55,199 bases of DNA from an uncultured Oscillospiraceae bacterium. GTDB lineage: Bacteria > Bacillota > Clostridia > Oscillospirales > Acutalibacteraceae. Under the pieces are notes generated by a model. That model saw only the letters and a program-made list of their open reading frames with translations. It did not search any database and had not been told where the DNA came from. Shown here piece after piece: positions 1 to 9,461 of this stretch. The translations under genes were made by a program, and so were the position numbers. The DNA lies in assembly GCA_905192745.1 (NCBI GenBank), contig CAJJLZ010000018.1, positions 1 to 55,199 on the forward strand, written 5' to 3'. The first letter of the stretch is position 1. Each line of letters starts with the position of its first letter.

Positions 1-278
1 AAGGTGCTCACTTTTTTGGGGCCCTTTTGCTCACATTTTCGTTTGACAAACACACAATATGCCCAATGAAAAGAAGCAATATATTAAAATTTCTATTATA
101 AAAAGCATTAAAACGTCTTCAAAAAAGATCTTTTTGTTCCACCGCAAAATAGAATGTCGTTTTTTTCAAAAATAAAATCAGGAAATTTAGAATACATAAC
201 CAAATCGCTTTTGCCATGGGATTTTGAGCGAAATCCGTGAAAAACGGCTTTTATTATAAATCAATCAGAGGAGGGCAC
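1..278 (+). other. AT-rich leader upstream of the first surface-protein gene
   Basis: No coding sequence is visible. The stretch is clearly more AT-rich than the genes beside it. It contains a perfect -35 hexamer TTGACA at 43-48, but only a poor -10 match about 17 bp downstream, so the promoter is tentative. A perfect 14-bp palindrome, AAAAAGATCTTTTT, lies at 122-135 and could be an operator or chance. A strong ribosome binding site (AGAGGAGGG, 267-275) ends the region. Confidence 0.4.
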
Positions 279-1121
279 ATGGTACGTATGAAAAAGAGAT
301 GGTTAAGTCTGCTGCTGGTACTGCTTTTGGCGCTGCCGGGCTGCGGCAGGGGAAAGGGATCCCCCTCGTCGGCGGACAGCGGGGCGTCCTCATCCTCAAC
401 AGAAAGCGCCGCCTCCACCGACGGAAGCTCGACAGCCGTCACGACCCAAAGCACCACCGCCAGCACCGGTATTCCCACGACCGCTGCCCCTGCCACCAAG
501 GCTCCCCCGGTGAAAGCGGCAACCTATACCGCGCATGATGTCCTGAAGGAATCTCTGGACGCCGGCGGGGTAAAGGCCGACGCCGTGTGGAAGCCGGTTT
601 ACCTCGACGCCAACTGCATCGACGGCTGGAAAGAGATGCTGACGAACGACGAAACCTTCAGCATGAAAAATCTGGACAACGCTCTGCCGTACGTCCGCCT
701 GCCGGATGAGGGCGGCGTGGTACTAAACGCCAATCAGTGGGCGAGCGGAAGCCTGTATTGGGACAAAGCCGGCGTCGCCTACACCGCGCCCTATGCGCAT
801 GAGGCGATTCTGAAGGCCGGAACCATTAAGACGATCTCCGCCGCGACCGCCACCGACGAGGGAGCGTTATCCAAAACAGAAGGCCGGGTCGCCATTTATA
901 AAAACGACGAGAAAATCTGGCCCGAAAACGACGACTATATCACGGTGAAAAAAGGCCAGACAGTAGACTTCCCGTCCCTGCAGCTGAAGCTGGAGAAGGG
1001 CGATGTAATCGTGATCGAAGGCTATGGCGCGATGCCGGGAGAAGACATCACTGCCGACACCGGCGGATGCTGGCAGAACCACATCCTGATCGACCCGGTT
1101 ATGGAGGTTCTGGGGAACTGA
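279..1121 (+). CDS. Secreted lipoprotein with one NQWA/KIWP/VIEGYG surface domain
   Basis: Predicted lipoprotein of 280 residues. A basic N-terminus and Leu-rich segment end in the lipobox LPGC, followed by a Ser/Thr/Ala-rich linker of about 60 residues and a C-terminal beta-rich domain of about 190 residues. The domain carries the motifs WKPVYLDANC, NANQWA, GRVAIYKN, KIWP and VIVIEGYG. The same domain recurs at the C-terminus of the next gene with strong similarity, and a degraded copy lies at 25795-25993. I do not recognise the family; a jelly-roll carbohydrate-binding role is inference. A start at 237 is possible, but AGAGGAGGG just before 279 favours this ATG, with ATG 288 as an alternative. 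The gene precedes sugar locus A and probably belongs to its cell-surface equipment. Confidence 0.75.
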   Translation: MVRMKKRWLSLLLVLLLALPGCGRGKGSPSSADSGASSSSTESAASTDGSSTAVTTQSTTASTGIPTTAAPATKAPPVKAATYTAHDVLKESLDAGGVKADAVWKPVYLDANCIDGWKEMLTNDETFSMKNLDNALPYVRLPDEGGVVLNANQWASGSLYWDKAGVAYTAPYAHEAILKAGTIKTISAATATDEGALSKTEGRVAIYKNDEKIWPENDDYITVKKGQTVDFPSLQLKLEKGDVIVIEGYGAMPGEDITADTGGCWQNHILIDPVMEVLGN

Positions 1122-1215
1122 CGCGCAGGCAAAACGGAAGGAAATGTAACCTTATCTATGATATCCGGTGAATATCGGATTTCGTAATAAAGAAAAGAGA
1201 ATGGAGGAAATCAGT

Positions 1216-2817
1216 TTGAAAAAGTTTTGGCGTATAGGATTATCTCTTGCATCCGTACTGGCAGTAATGTTCAGCGTGTCCGGCGTTGCCTCGGCTTCAG
1301 GGGATACCGCTCCGGAAACGGATACTCCCATGTACGCGGCCGATTCTTTGAAGGCCGCGTCTGCCGCATCCTCCCTCGATTGGAACCAGTATGATTGGAA
1401 AGCAGAGTACATCACCTCCAATCTGACGGAGTGGCAGCCGATGTCGTCAGCGGATGCCCAGCAGTTTTCTTTCAGCTGGAACGGAACACACGGCTCGCAG
1501 CCCTATGTTCAGGTAAAGCAAAAGGAAGGCCTTGAAACGGAAAAATTCAAGGTCACGTTAGTGGCCAATCAGTGGGCCAGCGCCACCTGGTGGAGCAAAG
1601 CGGCCGTCACTTTTACCGCGAAAGAGGATGGTGATTATGTAATCACCTGCGACACTATGGAACCCGGCCGAATTTGGAACGGCGAAGCTTTTGCGGATAC
1701 TCTGGACGGCGCCAACGGCGACGGCCATGTGACGGTGTATAAGAATGATGTGAAAATCTGGCCGGTGGACGCGGAGTATGCCTCGGTCACCTCGACTAAC
1801 CATCCCCATTTCGCGCCGATGACTGTAACCCTTGCTGTCGGAGACACAATCCGTTTTGAGGGATTTGGCGGTGAGGTCGGACAGGACGTAACGCACAACA
1901 CCAATGACTATAAAAACGATATTTTTCTGAATCCCGCGATTGCCAAGGTGAAGGCAACCGCGTCCTCCAGCTCCAGCACGCCTTCTTCCAGTTCCAGCAC
2001 CTCTTCTTCGAGTTCCAGCGTTCCTTCTTCCTCCAGTTCCAGCGCGGTTTCAACCAACCCCGCAACGACGACGGCCGCCGCCCCCAAGGGCGTGACCTAC
2101 AGCGCCCATGACAGCCTGTTGGAATCCCTGCAGGCCGGCAGCGTGGCGGCGAACGCTCTGTGGAAGCCCGTATATCTCGACGCCAACTGCGAGGACGGCT
2201 GGAAGGATATGCTGGTCAATCCGGAATCCTTCAGTATGAAATCTATGGACTTTGCTCTGCCCTATATCTATATACCGGAAAGCGGAGGCGTCATACTGAA
2301 CGCCAATCAATGGGCGGCGGGTGGTCCCTATTGGGATAAATCCGGTGTCGCCTACACCGCCCCCAAAACACAGAAGGTCGTCCTGAAGGCCGGCGATATC
2401 AAGACGATTTCCGCTGCTGTCGAGTACGATCAGGGGGCGCTGTCCAAAACGGAAGGCCGGGTGGCTATTTACAAAAACGGAGAGAAAATCTGGCCGGCCA
2501 ATGCGGATTATGCTGCGGTTCAGCAGGGGAAATCCGTGGACTTCCCGGAACTGGAGCTGAATCTGAAGAAGGGCGACGTGATCGTGATCGAAGGTTACGG
2601 CGCGATGCCGGGTCAGGAGATCACCGGAAATGTCGGCGGAAGCTGGCAGAACCAGATTCTGATGGATCCGGTGATTTACGTCCCGGGTGAAAACGCCGGT
2701 GGCAATCCCGGCGGCGCGGATACCGGCGTCTCCGCCCTGCCGGCAATGGCGGCCATGCTGACCTGTGCCGTCGCGGCCGGAGCAGCTGTCTGCACCAGAA
2801 AGCGCCGGCCGTGCTGA
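1216..2817 (+). CDS. Cell-wall-anchored protein with two copies of the surface domain and a poly-Ser linker
   Basis: About 533 residues starting at TTG 1216, chosen because GGAGG (1203-1207) sits 8 bp upstream and a clean signal peptide follows. Domain 1 (about residues 45-255) and domain 2 (about 290-495) are divergent copies of the same fold. Both carry NQWA, a Trp/Lys-Ala-Val strand, IYKN/VYKN, KIWP and an EG(Y/F)G strand. A linker of mostly serine with a few prolines and threonines (DNA 1961-2060) separates them. The C-terminus has a Gly-rich ADTG motif, a hydrophobic stretch and RKRR, resembling a sortase sorting signal. Domain 2 is very close to the preceding lipoprotein, suggesting duplication. 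No sortase gene is in the window. Ligand unknown. Confidence 0.75.
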   Translation: MKKFWRIGLSLASVLAVMFSVSGVASASGDTAPETDTPMYAADSLKAASAASSLDWNQYDWKAEYITSNLTEWQPMSSADAQQFSFSWNGTHGSQPYVQVKQKEGLETEKFKVTLVANQWASATWWSKAAVTFTAKEDGDYVITCDTMEPGRIWNGEAFADTLDGANGDGHVTVYKNDVKIWPVDAEYASVTSTNHPHFAPMTVTLAVGDTIRFEGFGGEVGQDVTHNTNDYKNDIFLNPAIAKVKATASSSSSTPSSSSSTSSSSSSVPSSSSSSAVSTNPATTTAAAPKGVTYSAHDSLLESLQAGSVAANALWKPVYLDANCEDGWKDMLVNPESFSMKSMDFALPYIYIPESGGVILNANQWAAGGPYWDKSGVAYTAPKTQKVVLKAGDIKTISAAVEYDQGALSKTEGRVAIYKNGEKIWPANADYAAVQQGKSVDFPELELNLKKGDVIVIEGYGAMPGQEITGNVGGSWQNQILMDPVIYVPGENAGGNPGGADTGVSALPAMAAMLTCAVAAGAAVCTRKRRPC

Positions 2818-2856
2818 TCGGATATTGATCGGCTGAATCCAATAATGCATCGGATT

Positions 2857-2910
2857 GAGCCCCGCCTCTTTTATGCAAAAAGATATGTCAAAATAAAAGA
2901 GGCGGGGCTC
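2857..2910 (+). terminator. Hairpin after the surface-protein pair
   Basis: Perfect 16-bp inverted repeat: GAGCCCCGCCTCTTTT (2857-2872) pairs with AAAAGAGGCGGGGCTC (2895-2910) across a 22-nt loop. The stem carries its own T-run on the left arm, and no long T-run follows the right arm, so efficiency is uncertain. It separates the surface genes from the oxidoreductase gene. Confidence 0.6.
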
Positions 2911-2956
2911 TCTCTGCTCATTTATCTATTTTTCGCACAGCGAAGGGGACCGAATA

Positions 2957-4252
2957 ATGGAAAAGAAGATACGAGTCGCCGTAATCGGCTGCGGAGGGCG
3001 GGGAATGCATTCCTATGCGCCTTACGTTAAAGATTTTGAAGGCGTGGAAATCGTGGCCGCGGCGGAGCCGATCCGCGAGAGACGGGAATATTTCGCCCAA
3101 ACATACGGCCTTCGTCCCGATCAGTGTTTTGAAACGGCGGAAGAATTTTTTGCCCATCCGCGGATGGCGGAAGTGGCGTTCATCTGCACGCAGGACCAAC
3201 AGCATTATGCCCACACCATGAGTGCGTTGAACAAAGGGTATGATATACTGTTGGAAAAGCCCATCTCCAATGTTCCGGAACACTGCCTGACCATCGCGCA
3301 GGAAGCCAGACGGCTGGGACGCACCGTGGTGGTGTGCCATGTGCTGCGTTACACCCCGTTTTATCAGAAGATCAAGGAAACCATCCAAAGCGGACGGATC
3401 GGTCAGGTCGTCTCCCTTCATCAGTTCGAGGACGTGGGCTGGGGCCACTATGCGCATAGTTTTGTACGCGGGCTGTGGAACAACTCGGACAATACCTCCC
3501 CCATGATCCTGGCGAAATGCTGCCACGATCTGGACATCATCCTCTGGCTGATCGGAGAAAACTGCCGTCGTGTCTCCTCCTTTGGCGAGTTGACGAATTT
3601 CCGGGAGGAAAACGCGCCGGAAGGCAGCGCCCTCTACTGCAGCGACGATTGCCGGGCGCGGGAATCCTGCCCTTATGACGCGCAGAAAATCTATTTCTCC
3701 GATCAATGGCGCTGGGCGCAGGGGGCCGTAGCTTTGAATCCAACCGATGAAAAAGTGGAAAACGCCTTGAAGGATGGCCGGTACGGCCGCTGCGTCTATC
3801 ACTGCAACAACAATGTTGTGGATCATCAGGTTGTCAACATGGAATTCGATCAGGGAATCACCGCTTCCCTGACAATGTGCGGTTTCACCTCCCGAATGAC
3901 CCGGGAGATCAAGGTGATGGGCACACTGGGCGAAATTTCCGGCGACATGGAGAAAAATAAAATTTTCATCCGGGTATTCGGACAGCCGGACGAGCAGATC
4001 GACGTAACCACCCTGTCCACCGATCTGTCCGGGCATGGCGGCGGAGAAAACCGTCTGCTGCGCGACCTCTTCCATTTGACGGAGGGGATCGTACCAGCAG
4101 CCAGCGCACTGACCTCTATCGATAAATCGGTGCAGAGCCACGTCATGGCCTTCGCCGCGGAACGGTCCCGTCTGGAAAACGGCCGGATGGTGGAACTTCA
4201 GGAAATCTACGAGGATTGCCGACGGAATACGGGAGCCGCTTACGTCGGCTGA
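2957..4252 (+). CDS. Gfo/Idh/MocA-family oxidoreductase
   Basis: NAD(P)-dependent sugar or polyol dehydrogenase-type protein of 431 residues, acting in the cytoplasm. The N-terminal Rossmann motif VAVIGCGGRGMH is at about residues 7-18. The family EKP motif (E100-K101-P102; the lysine is the usual catalytic residue) ends the nucleotide-binding domain, and the C-terminal substrate domain carries CCHDLDIILWL. A Cys-rich patch (CSDDCRARESCPY, about residue 225) is typical of one subfamily. It lies upstream of a GH2 glycosidase, so it probably oxidises or epimerises a sugar released by that pathway. The substrate cannot be read from the sequence. Confidence 0.9.
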   Translation: MEKKIRVAVIGCGGRGMHSYAPYVKDFEGVEIVAAAEPIRERREYFAQTYGLRPDQCFETAEEFFAHPRMAEVAFICTQDQQHYAHTMSALNKGYDILLEKPISNVPEHCLTIAQEARRLGRTVVVCHVLRYTPFYQKIKETIQSGRIGQVVSLHQFEDVGWGHYAHSFVRGLWNNSDNTSPMILAKCCHDLDIILWLIGENCRRVSSFGELTNFREENAPEGSALYCSDDCRARESCPYDAQKIYFSDQWRWAQGAVALNPTDEKVENALKDGRYGRCVYHCNNNVVDHQVVNMEFDQGITASLTMCGFTSRMTREIKVMGTLGEISGDMEKNKIFIRVFGQPDEQIDVTTLSTDLSGHGGGENRLLRDLFHLTEGIVPAASALTSIDKSVQSHVMAFAAERSRLENGRMVELQEIYEDCRRNTGAAYVG

Positions 4253-4309
4253 GCGGAACTTCCAAAGGCGGCAGCCGGATACGGCGGGAAAGGACGGCGT
4301 TATGGCATA

Positions 4310-6562
4310 ATGGAAAGAATTCTTCAGAAGCTGGACGGAATCTGGGAGTACCGCGGTTTGGATGAAACAGAGCCAAACGCCGCGTTTGAAGAGATACGCC
4401 TGCCTCACACCGTCCGCGTCCTTCCCTATAATTGCTTTGACGAACGATCTTATCAGACGCGCGGCATTTACCGTAAAAGGTTGTATTTGCCTTCCGAATG
4501 GGCGGGCCGCCGCCTGCGCCTTCGTTTCGAAGGCGTTATGGCCGAAGCCGCCGTCTTTCTGAACGGCAGCCGGGTCGGCGGGCACCGGGGCGGCTACACG
4601 CCGTTTGAGGTGGATATTACCGGACAGGCGCGGATTGGCGGGGAAAACCTGCTGACCGTGGAGGTCGATTCCCGGGAACTGCCGGGGATTCCGCCTTTCG
4701 GCGGTCAACTGGATTATCTGACCTACGGCGGAATTTACCGGGAGGTCTTTCTTCTGGCAACCGACCCGGTGTTCATCGAAAACGCACAGGTGCAGTCGCA
4801 GAATCTTCTGACAGATGCACCCTCCCTCCGCGTTCGGGTCTTTCTCCAAAATCGCGGCGGCAGTGAAGCCGCCGTGCGGGTAACGGCGTCAGTTCTCGGC
4901 GAAGAGGGGGAAACAGCCTTCGGCGCCATCGATGCGCTCCTTCCGGCGGAAGGAGAGGGGGGGCTTGTGGAGTTTCCCCTGACCGTCACCCGGAGGCCCG
5001 CATTGTGGGAGTTGGACGACCCCCGGCTTTACGAAACGCGGATTACCGTGAAAACAGCGGACGGCGGAGCGGACGAATACCGGCTGCGTACCGGCTTCCG
5101 CCAGGCGGAGTTTACCGAAAAAGGCTTTTTCCTCAATGGCCGGCCGGTAAAGCTGTTTGGCCTGAACCGGCATCAATCCTATCCCTATGTGGGCTACGCC
5201 ATGCCGGAACGGGTCCAGCGGCGGGACGCGGACATCCTGAAGGACGAGCTGAACTGCAACATCGTGCGCACCTCCCACTATCCCCAGTCTCCCCACTTTC
5301 TGAATCGCTGCGATGAAATAGGCCTTCTGGTGTTTGAGGAGATGCCCGGATGGCAGTTCGTGGGGAACGAGGTCTGGCGGCGGGAAGCAATGGCCGGTCT
5401 GGAAGAGATGATCCGGCGGGACTGGAATCATCCCTCCATCGTGCTCTGGGGGACGCGGATCAACGAATCGCAGGATTATCATGATTTCTACACCGCCACC
5501 GCCCGTCTGGCCAAAGAACTTGATCCCACCCGGCAGACCGGCGGCGTACGGGCAATCGACCACAGCGAATTTCTGGAGGATGTATACACCGCCAATGATT
5601 TTGTCTTTAACGGCGCCAACACGCCGCTCCGGCCCCAGCGGCAGGTTACAGGGCTGGAAAAGGACGTGCCGTATCTGGTGACCGAATGCAACGGACATAT
5701 GTTCCCGACCAAGCGCTTCGATCAGGAGGAACGTCTGGTGGAGCACGCCCTTCGTCACGCCGCCGTACATAACCATGCCGCATTGGACGACACGGTCTGC
5801 GGCGTTCTGGGCTGGTGCGCCTTTGATTACAATACCCACTGCCAGTTCGGAAGCGGGGACAAAATCTGTTACCACGGCGTAATGGATATGTTCCGGCAGC
5901 CGAAATACGCAGCGTATTTTTACATGAGCCAGTGTTCCCCGGAAAAGCGGGGCGTGCTGAAGATTGCCTCGGCAGGCGCCATGGGGGAACGAAGCGGGGG
6001 CGGCGTGGCGCCGTTCACCGTTTTCACCAATTATGATTTTATTCGGATATACGCCGGCGAACGGGAACTGGGAACCTATTATCCCGACCGGGACCGTTTT
6101 CCCGGTTTGGCCCATCCGCCCATTGTGGCGGAGGAAGGAATGGGCTTCCTTTGGGGGGAGAACTGGAAGGGCCTGCGGGTTGAGGCGTGGCGGCGGGGCC
6201 GTCCCGCGGCGGTACGGGAGCTGTCGGCCAATCCCTTTGCGGCGCGGCTGACGGCGGCGGCGGACGACGACTCCCTGTGGGCGGACGGTTCGGACAGCAC
6301 CCGTGTGGTTTTCCGGCTGGAGGACCAGAACGGCAATCGGCTTCCGTTCAACCAGACGGTACTGGAGCTGTCGCTGGAAGGACCCGGCGAACTGATCGGT
6401 CCGGATAAGCTGCCGATGCCGGGCGGCTCGGCCGGGCTGTGGATCCGGGCAAAGGACCGCCCGGGAGAAATCCGGCTATGCGGCCGGACTATGAATTTCC
6501 ATGCGGAGGTTGTGGTTAATGTTATTCTGCGGGAAGGAGCCGGTGTCCATGGCGACCAATAA
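4310..6562 (+). CDS. Glycoside hydrolase family 2 (beta-galactosidase/beta-glucuronidase type)
   Basis: 750 residues without a signal peptide, so cytoplasmic. The N-terminal sugar-binding jelly roll (about 1-165) has YGGIYREVFL. An immunoglobulin-like domain follows, then the TIM barrel from about residue 275 with LFGLNRHQ and the IVRTSHYPQ strand. The acid/base glutamate is E386 in WGTRINES and the nucleophile is probably E459 in VTECNGHM. A C-terminal beta-sandwich region of about 230 residues resembles DUF4982-type extensions. The stop overlaps the next gene by 14 bp, implying translational coupling to the transport module. Substrate specificity (galactoside, glucuronide or other) is not determined. 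Confidence 0.9.
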   Translation: MERILQKLDGIWEYRGLDETEPNAAFEEIRLPHTVRVLPYNCFDERSYQTRGIYRKRLYLPSEWAGRRLRLRFEGVMAEAAVFLNGSRVGGHRGGYTPFEVDITGQARIGGENLLTVEVDSRELPGIPPFGGQLDYLTYGGIYREVFLLATDPVFIENAQVQSQNLLTDAPSLRVRVFLQNRGGSEAAVRVTASVLGEEGETAFGAIDALLPAEGEGGLVEFPLTVTRRPALWELDDPRLYETRITVKTADGGADEYRLRTGFRQAEFTEKGFFLNGRPVKLFGLNRHQSYPYVGYAMPERVQRRDADILKDELNCNIVRTSHYPQSPHFLNRCDEIGLLVFEEMPGWQFVGNEVWRREAMAGLEEMIRRDWNHPSIVLWGTRINESQDYHDFYTATARLAKELDPTRQTGGVRAIDHSEFLEDVYTANDFVFNGANTPLRPQRQVTGLEKDVPYLVTECNGHMFPTKRFDQEERLVEHALRHAAVHNHAALDDTVCGVLGWCAFDYNTHCQFGSGDKICYHGVMDMFRQPKYAAYFYMSQCSPEKRGVLKIASAGAMGERSGGGVAPFTVFTNYDFIRIYAGERELGTYYPDRDRFPGLAHPPIVAEEGMGFLWGENWKGLRVEAWRRGRPAAVRELSANPFAARLTAAADDDSLWADGSDSTRVVFRLEDQNGNRLPFNQTVLELSLEGPGELIGPDKLPMPGGSAGLWIRAKDRPGEIRLCGRTMNFHAEVVVNVILREGAGVHGDQ

Positions 6563-9461
6563 ATACCATACGCTGCTTCGGACAATCCAGCGGGCGGCCG
6601 CTCTGCTGTGCGCAGGGATGCTGGCGTTTTCAATCAGCAGTTTCCGCGAATTTTCCGCTCTTGCCGACTCGGAGGAAACGGAGCGTGCCAGCGAAGACCG
6701 GTTCACCGCCAGCCTGATGGATCGGGAGCACACGTATGCCTCTTATCTATCGCAGATCGGACCGCAGCCGGACGGGACGGAAGAAATATCTCTGGATGTA
6801 TCCGCTTTCCGTGCGGAGGGGATTGAGCCGGCGGAATATGAAGGGACGGAAGCTCTGCTGTTTCCCGGTGAGGGAGAAAGCGCCGAAGCGGTCATCACTG
6901 TGAAAAAAGCCGGCGTTTATGAAATCGCTCTTCAATATTATCCGGTTCCCGGAAGCAGCCGGGAAATCGAGATCGGGCTGGAACTGGACGACGCCTTCCC
7001 CTTCAGCGAAGCGGCTGCCATCGTGCTGGAACGGGTCTGGCGGGACGAAACGGAAATCCAGACCGATCCGACGACAGGCAATCAGTACAGTCCCCGGCAA
7101 ATCGAATGCCCGATGTGGCTGACCTCTCTGCTTAAAAACCGGGATGGAAAATATCAGGGCGCTTACCGCCTGTATCTGACAGAGGGAGAGCATACGCTCC
7201 GGCTGACCGCTCTGCAGACGGCCTTCGCCTTCGGCGGCTGTACCCTGTCCCCGCCCAACGAGCCGCCCGCCTATGCCGATTATATAAAAACGCACGGCAA
7301 ACCGGCAGACGGTGAATACCGGCAGACCTATGAGGCGGAGCGCGCCTCCCTCAAATCCGATCAGACGCTGAGCCCCTCGGGGGACCGGACCAGCCCCAAT
7401 ACCTCCCCTTACGACGTGGCGAAGATCCGGATGAACGTCATCGGCCGGAACTGGAATTCCCCCGCCCAGTGGATTGAATGGGAATTTTCCGTCCCGGCGG
7501 ACGGCTACTACCGTTTTCACTTTCGTTACCAGCAGGATGGGGTTAAGGGACTCGCTACCCACCGCATCCTGACCATTGATGGGGAAACGCCCTTTCGGGA
7601 AGCGGAAACTCTCCGCTTCCCTTACACGGAGGGCTGGGCCTCGGCGGGGCTGCAGGACGGCGAGGGGCAGGACGCTGCCGTCTGGCTGGAGGCCGGGTCG
7701 CATACCCTCCGTCTGGAAGCGACCTCCGGCGGCCTGACTGAATCCATCCGCTCTCTTGACAATGTGGTCTATAATCTGAACGAACTATACCGGCAGATCA
7801 TCATGATTACCGGCGTTTCCCCGGATAAATACCAGGATTACGCTCTGGAAGCCAGCGTGCCGGGACTGCTCGACACCCTTGCCGCAGCAGCTTCCTCGCT
7901 GCGGGAGGCTTACGCGGACGTATCCGACCTTTCAGGCGGTAAGGGAAACTATGCGGAGCTTCTCAGCCGATTTGCCTATCAGCTGGAGGACTTTGTCGAA
8001 GAAAGCGACACCATTGATCTGCGGCTGACCGAGTTCAAGGACAATATCAGCGCCCTTTCCGCCTGGCTGCTGGATATGAAGCAACAGCCGCTGCTGCTGG
8101 ATTCCTTCACCGTCAGCAGCCCCGGCGTTTCTCTTCCCCGGGCGGAGGACAGCTTCTGGGAAAAGGTCAAACACGAGGTTTCCGCCTTTTTCGTTTCTTT
8201 TTTTGAGGACTACAGCGCCGTCGGCTTTGAGGCGAAGAGCGAAAACATCACCCTGTGGCTCAATTCCGGACGGGATCAGGCACAGGTGATTAAATCCATG
8301 GTGAGCGATATGTTCACTCCTCAAACCGGCATCGGCGTCGATATCAAGCTGGTCAACGCAACTCTGGTGCAGGCGCGCCTTTCCGGAAATTCCCCCGACG
8401 TATCCATCATGCAGGGACGCGGCCAGCCGGTCAATCTGGCGGCAAGAAACGCCCTGCTCCCTCTGGACGATTTCGACGGTTTCAAAGAGGTGCTCGCCCG
8501 GTTCCAGCCCTCTGCTGCGACGCCGTACCGGTTGAATGGGAAGACCTATGCCCTGCCGGATTCCCAGAGCTTTTTCATGCTGTTTTACCGCAAGGACGTC
8601 CTTCGGGAGCTGGGGCTGACCCCTCCCGAAACCTGGGATGAACTGCGGGAAGTCTCCTCGGCGCTCCAGCGGAACAATATGGAGGTCGGGCTCCCCTATA
8701 CCAGCATCGACGCCAGCGGGGCGGTGGATTCGGGTATGGGTTCGCGGAATATCTTTTCCGCTCTGCTGCTTCAGCAAGGGGGACGGGTGTATAACGACAG
8801 CCTGTCCGCCACGGAGCTTTCCGACCCGATTGCCCAGCAGGCGTTTATCGATTGGGCGGAGTTTTATCAGTTGTACGACATGCCCCTGACCTATGATTTC
8901 TACAACCGGTTCCGCACCGGGGAAATGCCCATCGGCATCACCTCCTACACTATGTACAACCAGCTGACGGTGGCGGCGCCGGAGATCCGGGGGCTGTGGG
9001 AAATGCTCCCCATCCCGGGCACCGCGGGCGAGGACGGAACGCTGGATATTTCTCAGGGCGGCGCCGGAACCGCGGCGATTATCCTGCGGGATACCACGCA
9101 TCCCGAGGCGTGCTGGCAGTTTTTAAAGTGGTGGACCTCCGCGGAGGCTCAAACCCGTTACAGCAGTGATATCGAAGCCGCCATGGGCGTTTCGGCCCGC
9201 TATCCCACCGCTAATATCGAGGCGTTTCAGAATATCCCCTGGACCCGGCAGGAAACCGCGAACCTGATGAAGCAGTGGGAAAGCGTGGAAGAGATTCCTG
9301 AGGCGGTAGGCGGCTACACCCTCGTGCGCGGCTTGGACAACGCCTTCCGCGAAGCGGTGCTGGAGGGGCGGAATCCCCGTGAAGCGCTTCTGGTCTGGAA
9401 TCGGAGTATTAACGCGGAAATCCACAGAAAACGGGAGGAATTCCGGTATGACATGGACTAG
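6549..9461 (+). CDS. Solute-binding protein (family 1) fused to two N-terminal carbohydrate-binding-like domains, module A
   Basis: 970 residues. ATG 6549 is chosen because AGGAG (6535-6539) lies 9 bp upstream; it overlaps the GH2 stop by 14 bp. After a signal-peptide-like segment come two beta-sandwich domains (about 60-230 and 250-400). Each has a strand of the form V-x-x-A/D-G-x-Y and a GEHTLRL/GSHTLRL strand, as in CBM6/CBM35-like folds. A helical linker (about 415-540) follows, then a complete family 1 extracellular solute-binding domain (about 563-950) with SPDVSIMQGRG, NGKTYALPDSQ and WWTSAEAQ. Ordinary sugar-binding lipoproteins are about 400-450 residues, so this is more than double size. 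No lipobox is seen. Homologue at 32183-35089 with domain boundaries at nearly the same residues. Confidence 0.85.
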   Translation: MATNKYHTLLRTIQRAAALLCAGMLAFSISSFREFSALADSEETERASEDRFTASLMDREHTYASYLSQIGPQPDGTEEISLDVSAFRAEGIEPAEYEGTEALLFPGEGESAEAVITVKKAGVYEIALQYYPVPGSSREIEIGLELDDAFPFSEAAAIVLERVWRDETEIQTDPTTGNQYSPRQIECPMWLTSLLKNRDGKYQGAYRLYLTEGEHTLRLTALQTAFAFGGCTLSPPNEPPAYADYIKTHGKPADGEYRQTYEAERASLKSDQTLSPSGDRTSPNTSPYDVAKIRMNVIGRNWNSPAQWIEWEFSVPADGYYRFHFRYQQDGVKGLATHRILTIDGETPFREAETLRFPYTEGWASAGLQDGEGQDAAVWLEAGSHTLRLEATSGGLTESIRSLDNVVYNLNELYRQIIMITGVSPDKYQDYALEASVPGLLDTLAAAASSLREAYADVSDLSGGKGNYAELLSRFAYQLEDFVEESDTIDLRLTEFKDNISALSAWLLDMKQQPLLLDSFTVSSPGVSLPRAEDSFWEKVKHEVSAFFVSFFEDYSAVGFEAKSENITLWLNSGRDQAQVIKSMVSDMFTPQTGIGVDIKLVNATLVQARLSGNSPDVSIMQGRGQPVNLAARNALLPLDDFDGFKEVLARFQPSAATPYRLNGKTYALPDSQSFFMLFYRKDVLRELGLTPPETWDELREVSSALQRNNMEVGLPYTSIDASGAVDSGMGSRNIFSALLLQQGGRVYNDSLSATELSDPIAQQAFIDWAEFYQLYDMPLTYDFYNRFRTGEMPIGITSYTMYNQLTVAAPEIRGLWEMLPIPGTAGEDGTLDISQGGAGTAAIILRDTTHPEACWQFLKWWTSAEAQTRYSSDIEAAMGVSARYPTANIEAFQNIPWTRQETANLMKQWESVEEIPEAVGGYTLVRGLDNAFREAVLEGRNPREALLVWNRSINAEIHRKREEFRYDMD

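Noticed and set aside
122..135. AAAAAGATCTTTTT palindrome as a defined operator
   Set aside because: It is perfect but of very low complexity in an AT-rich leader; chance cannot be excluded, so it is noted only within the leader entry.
2918..4849. Long minus-strand open frame (643 codons) opposite the oxidoreductase and GH2 genes
   Set aside because: Translation has no recognisable domain and is rich in His/Arg/Gly as expected from antisense of GC-rich codons; the plus-strand genes are unmistakable.
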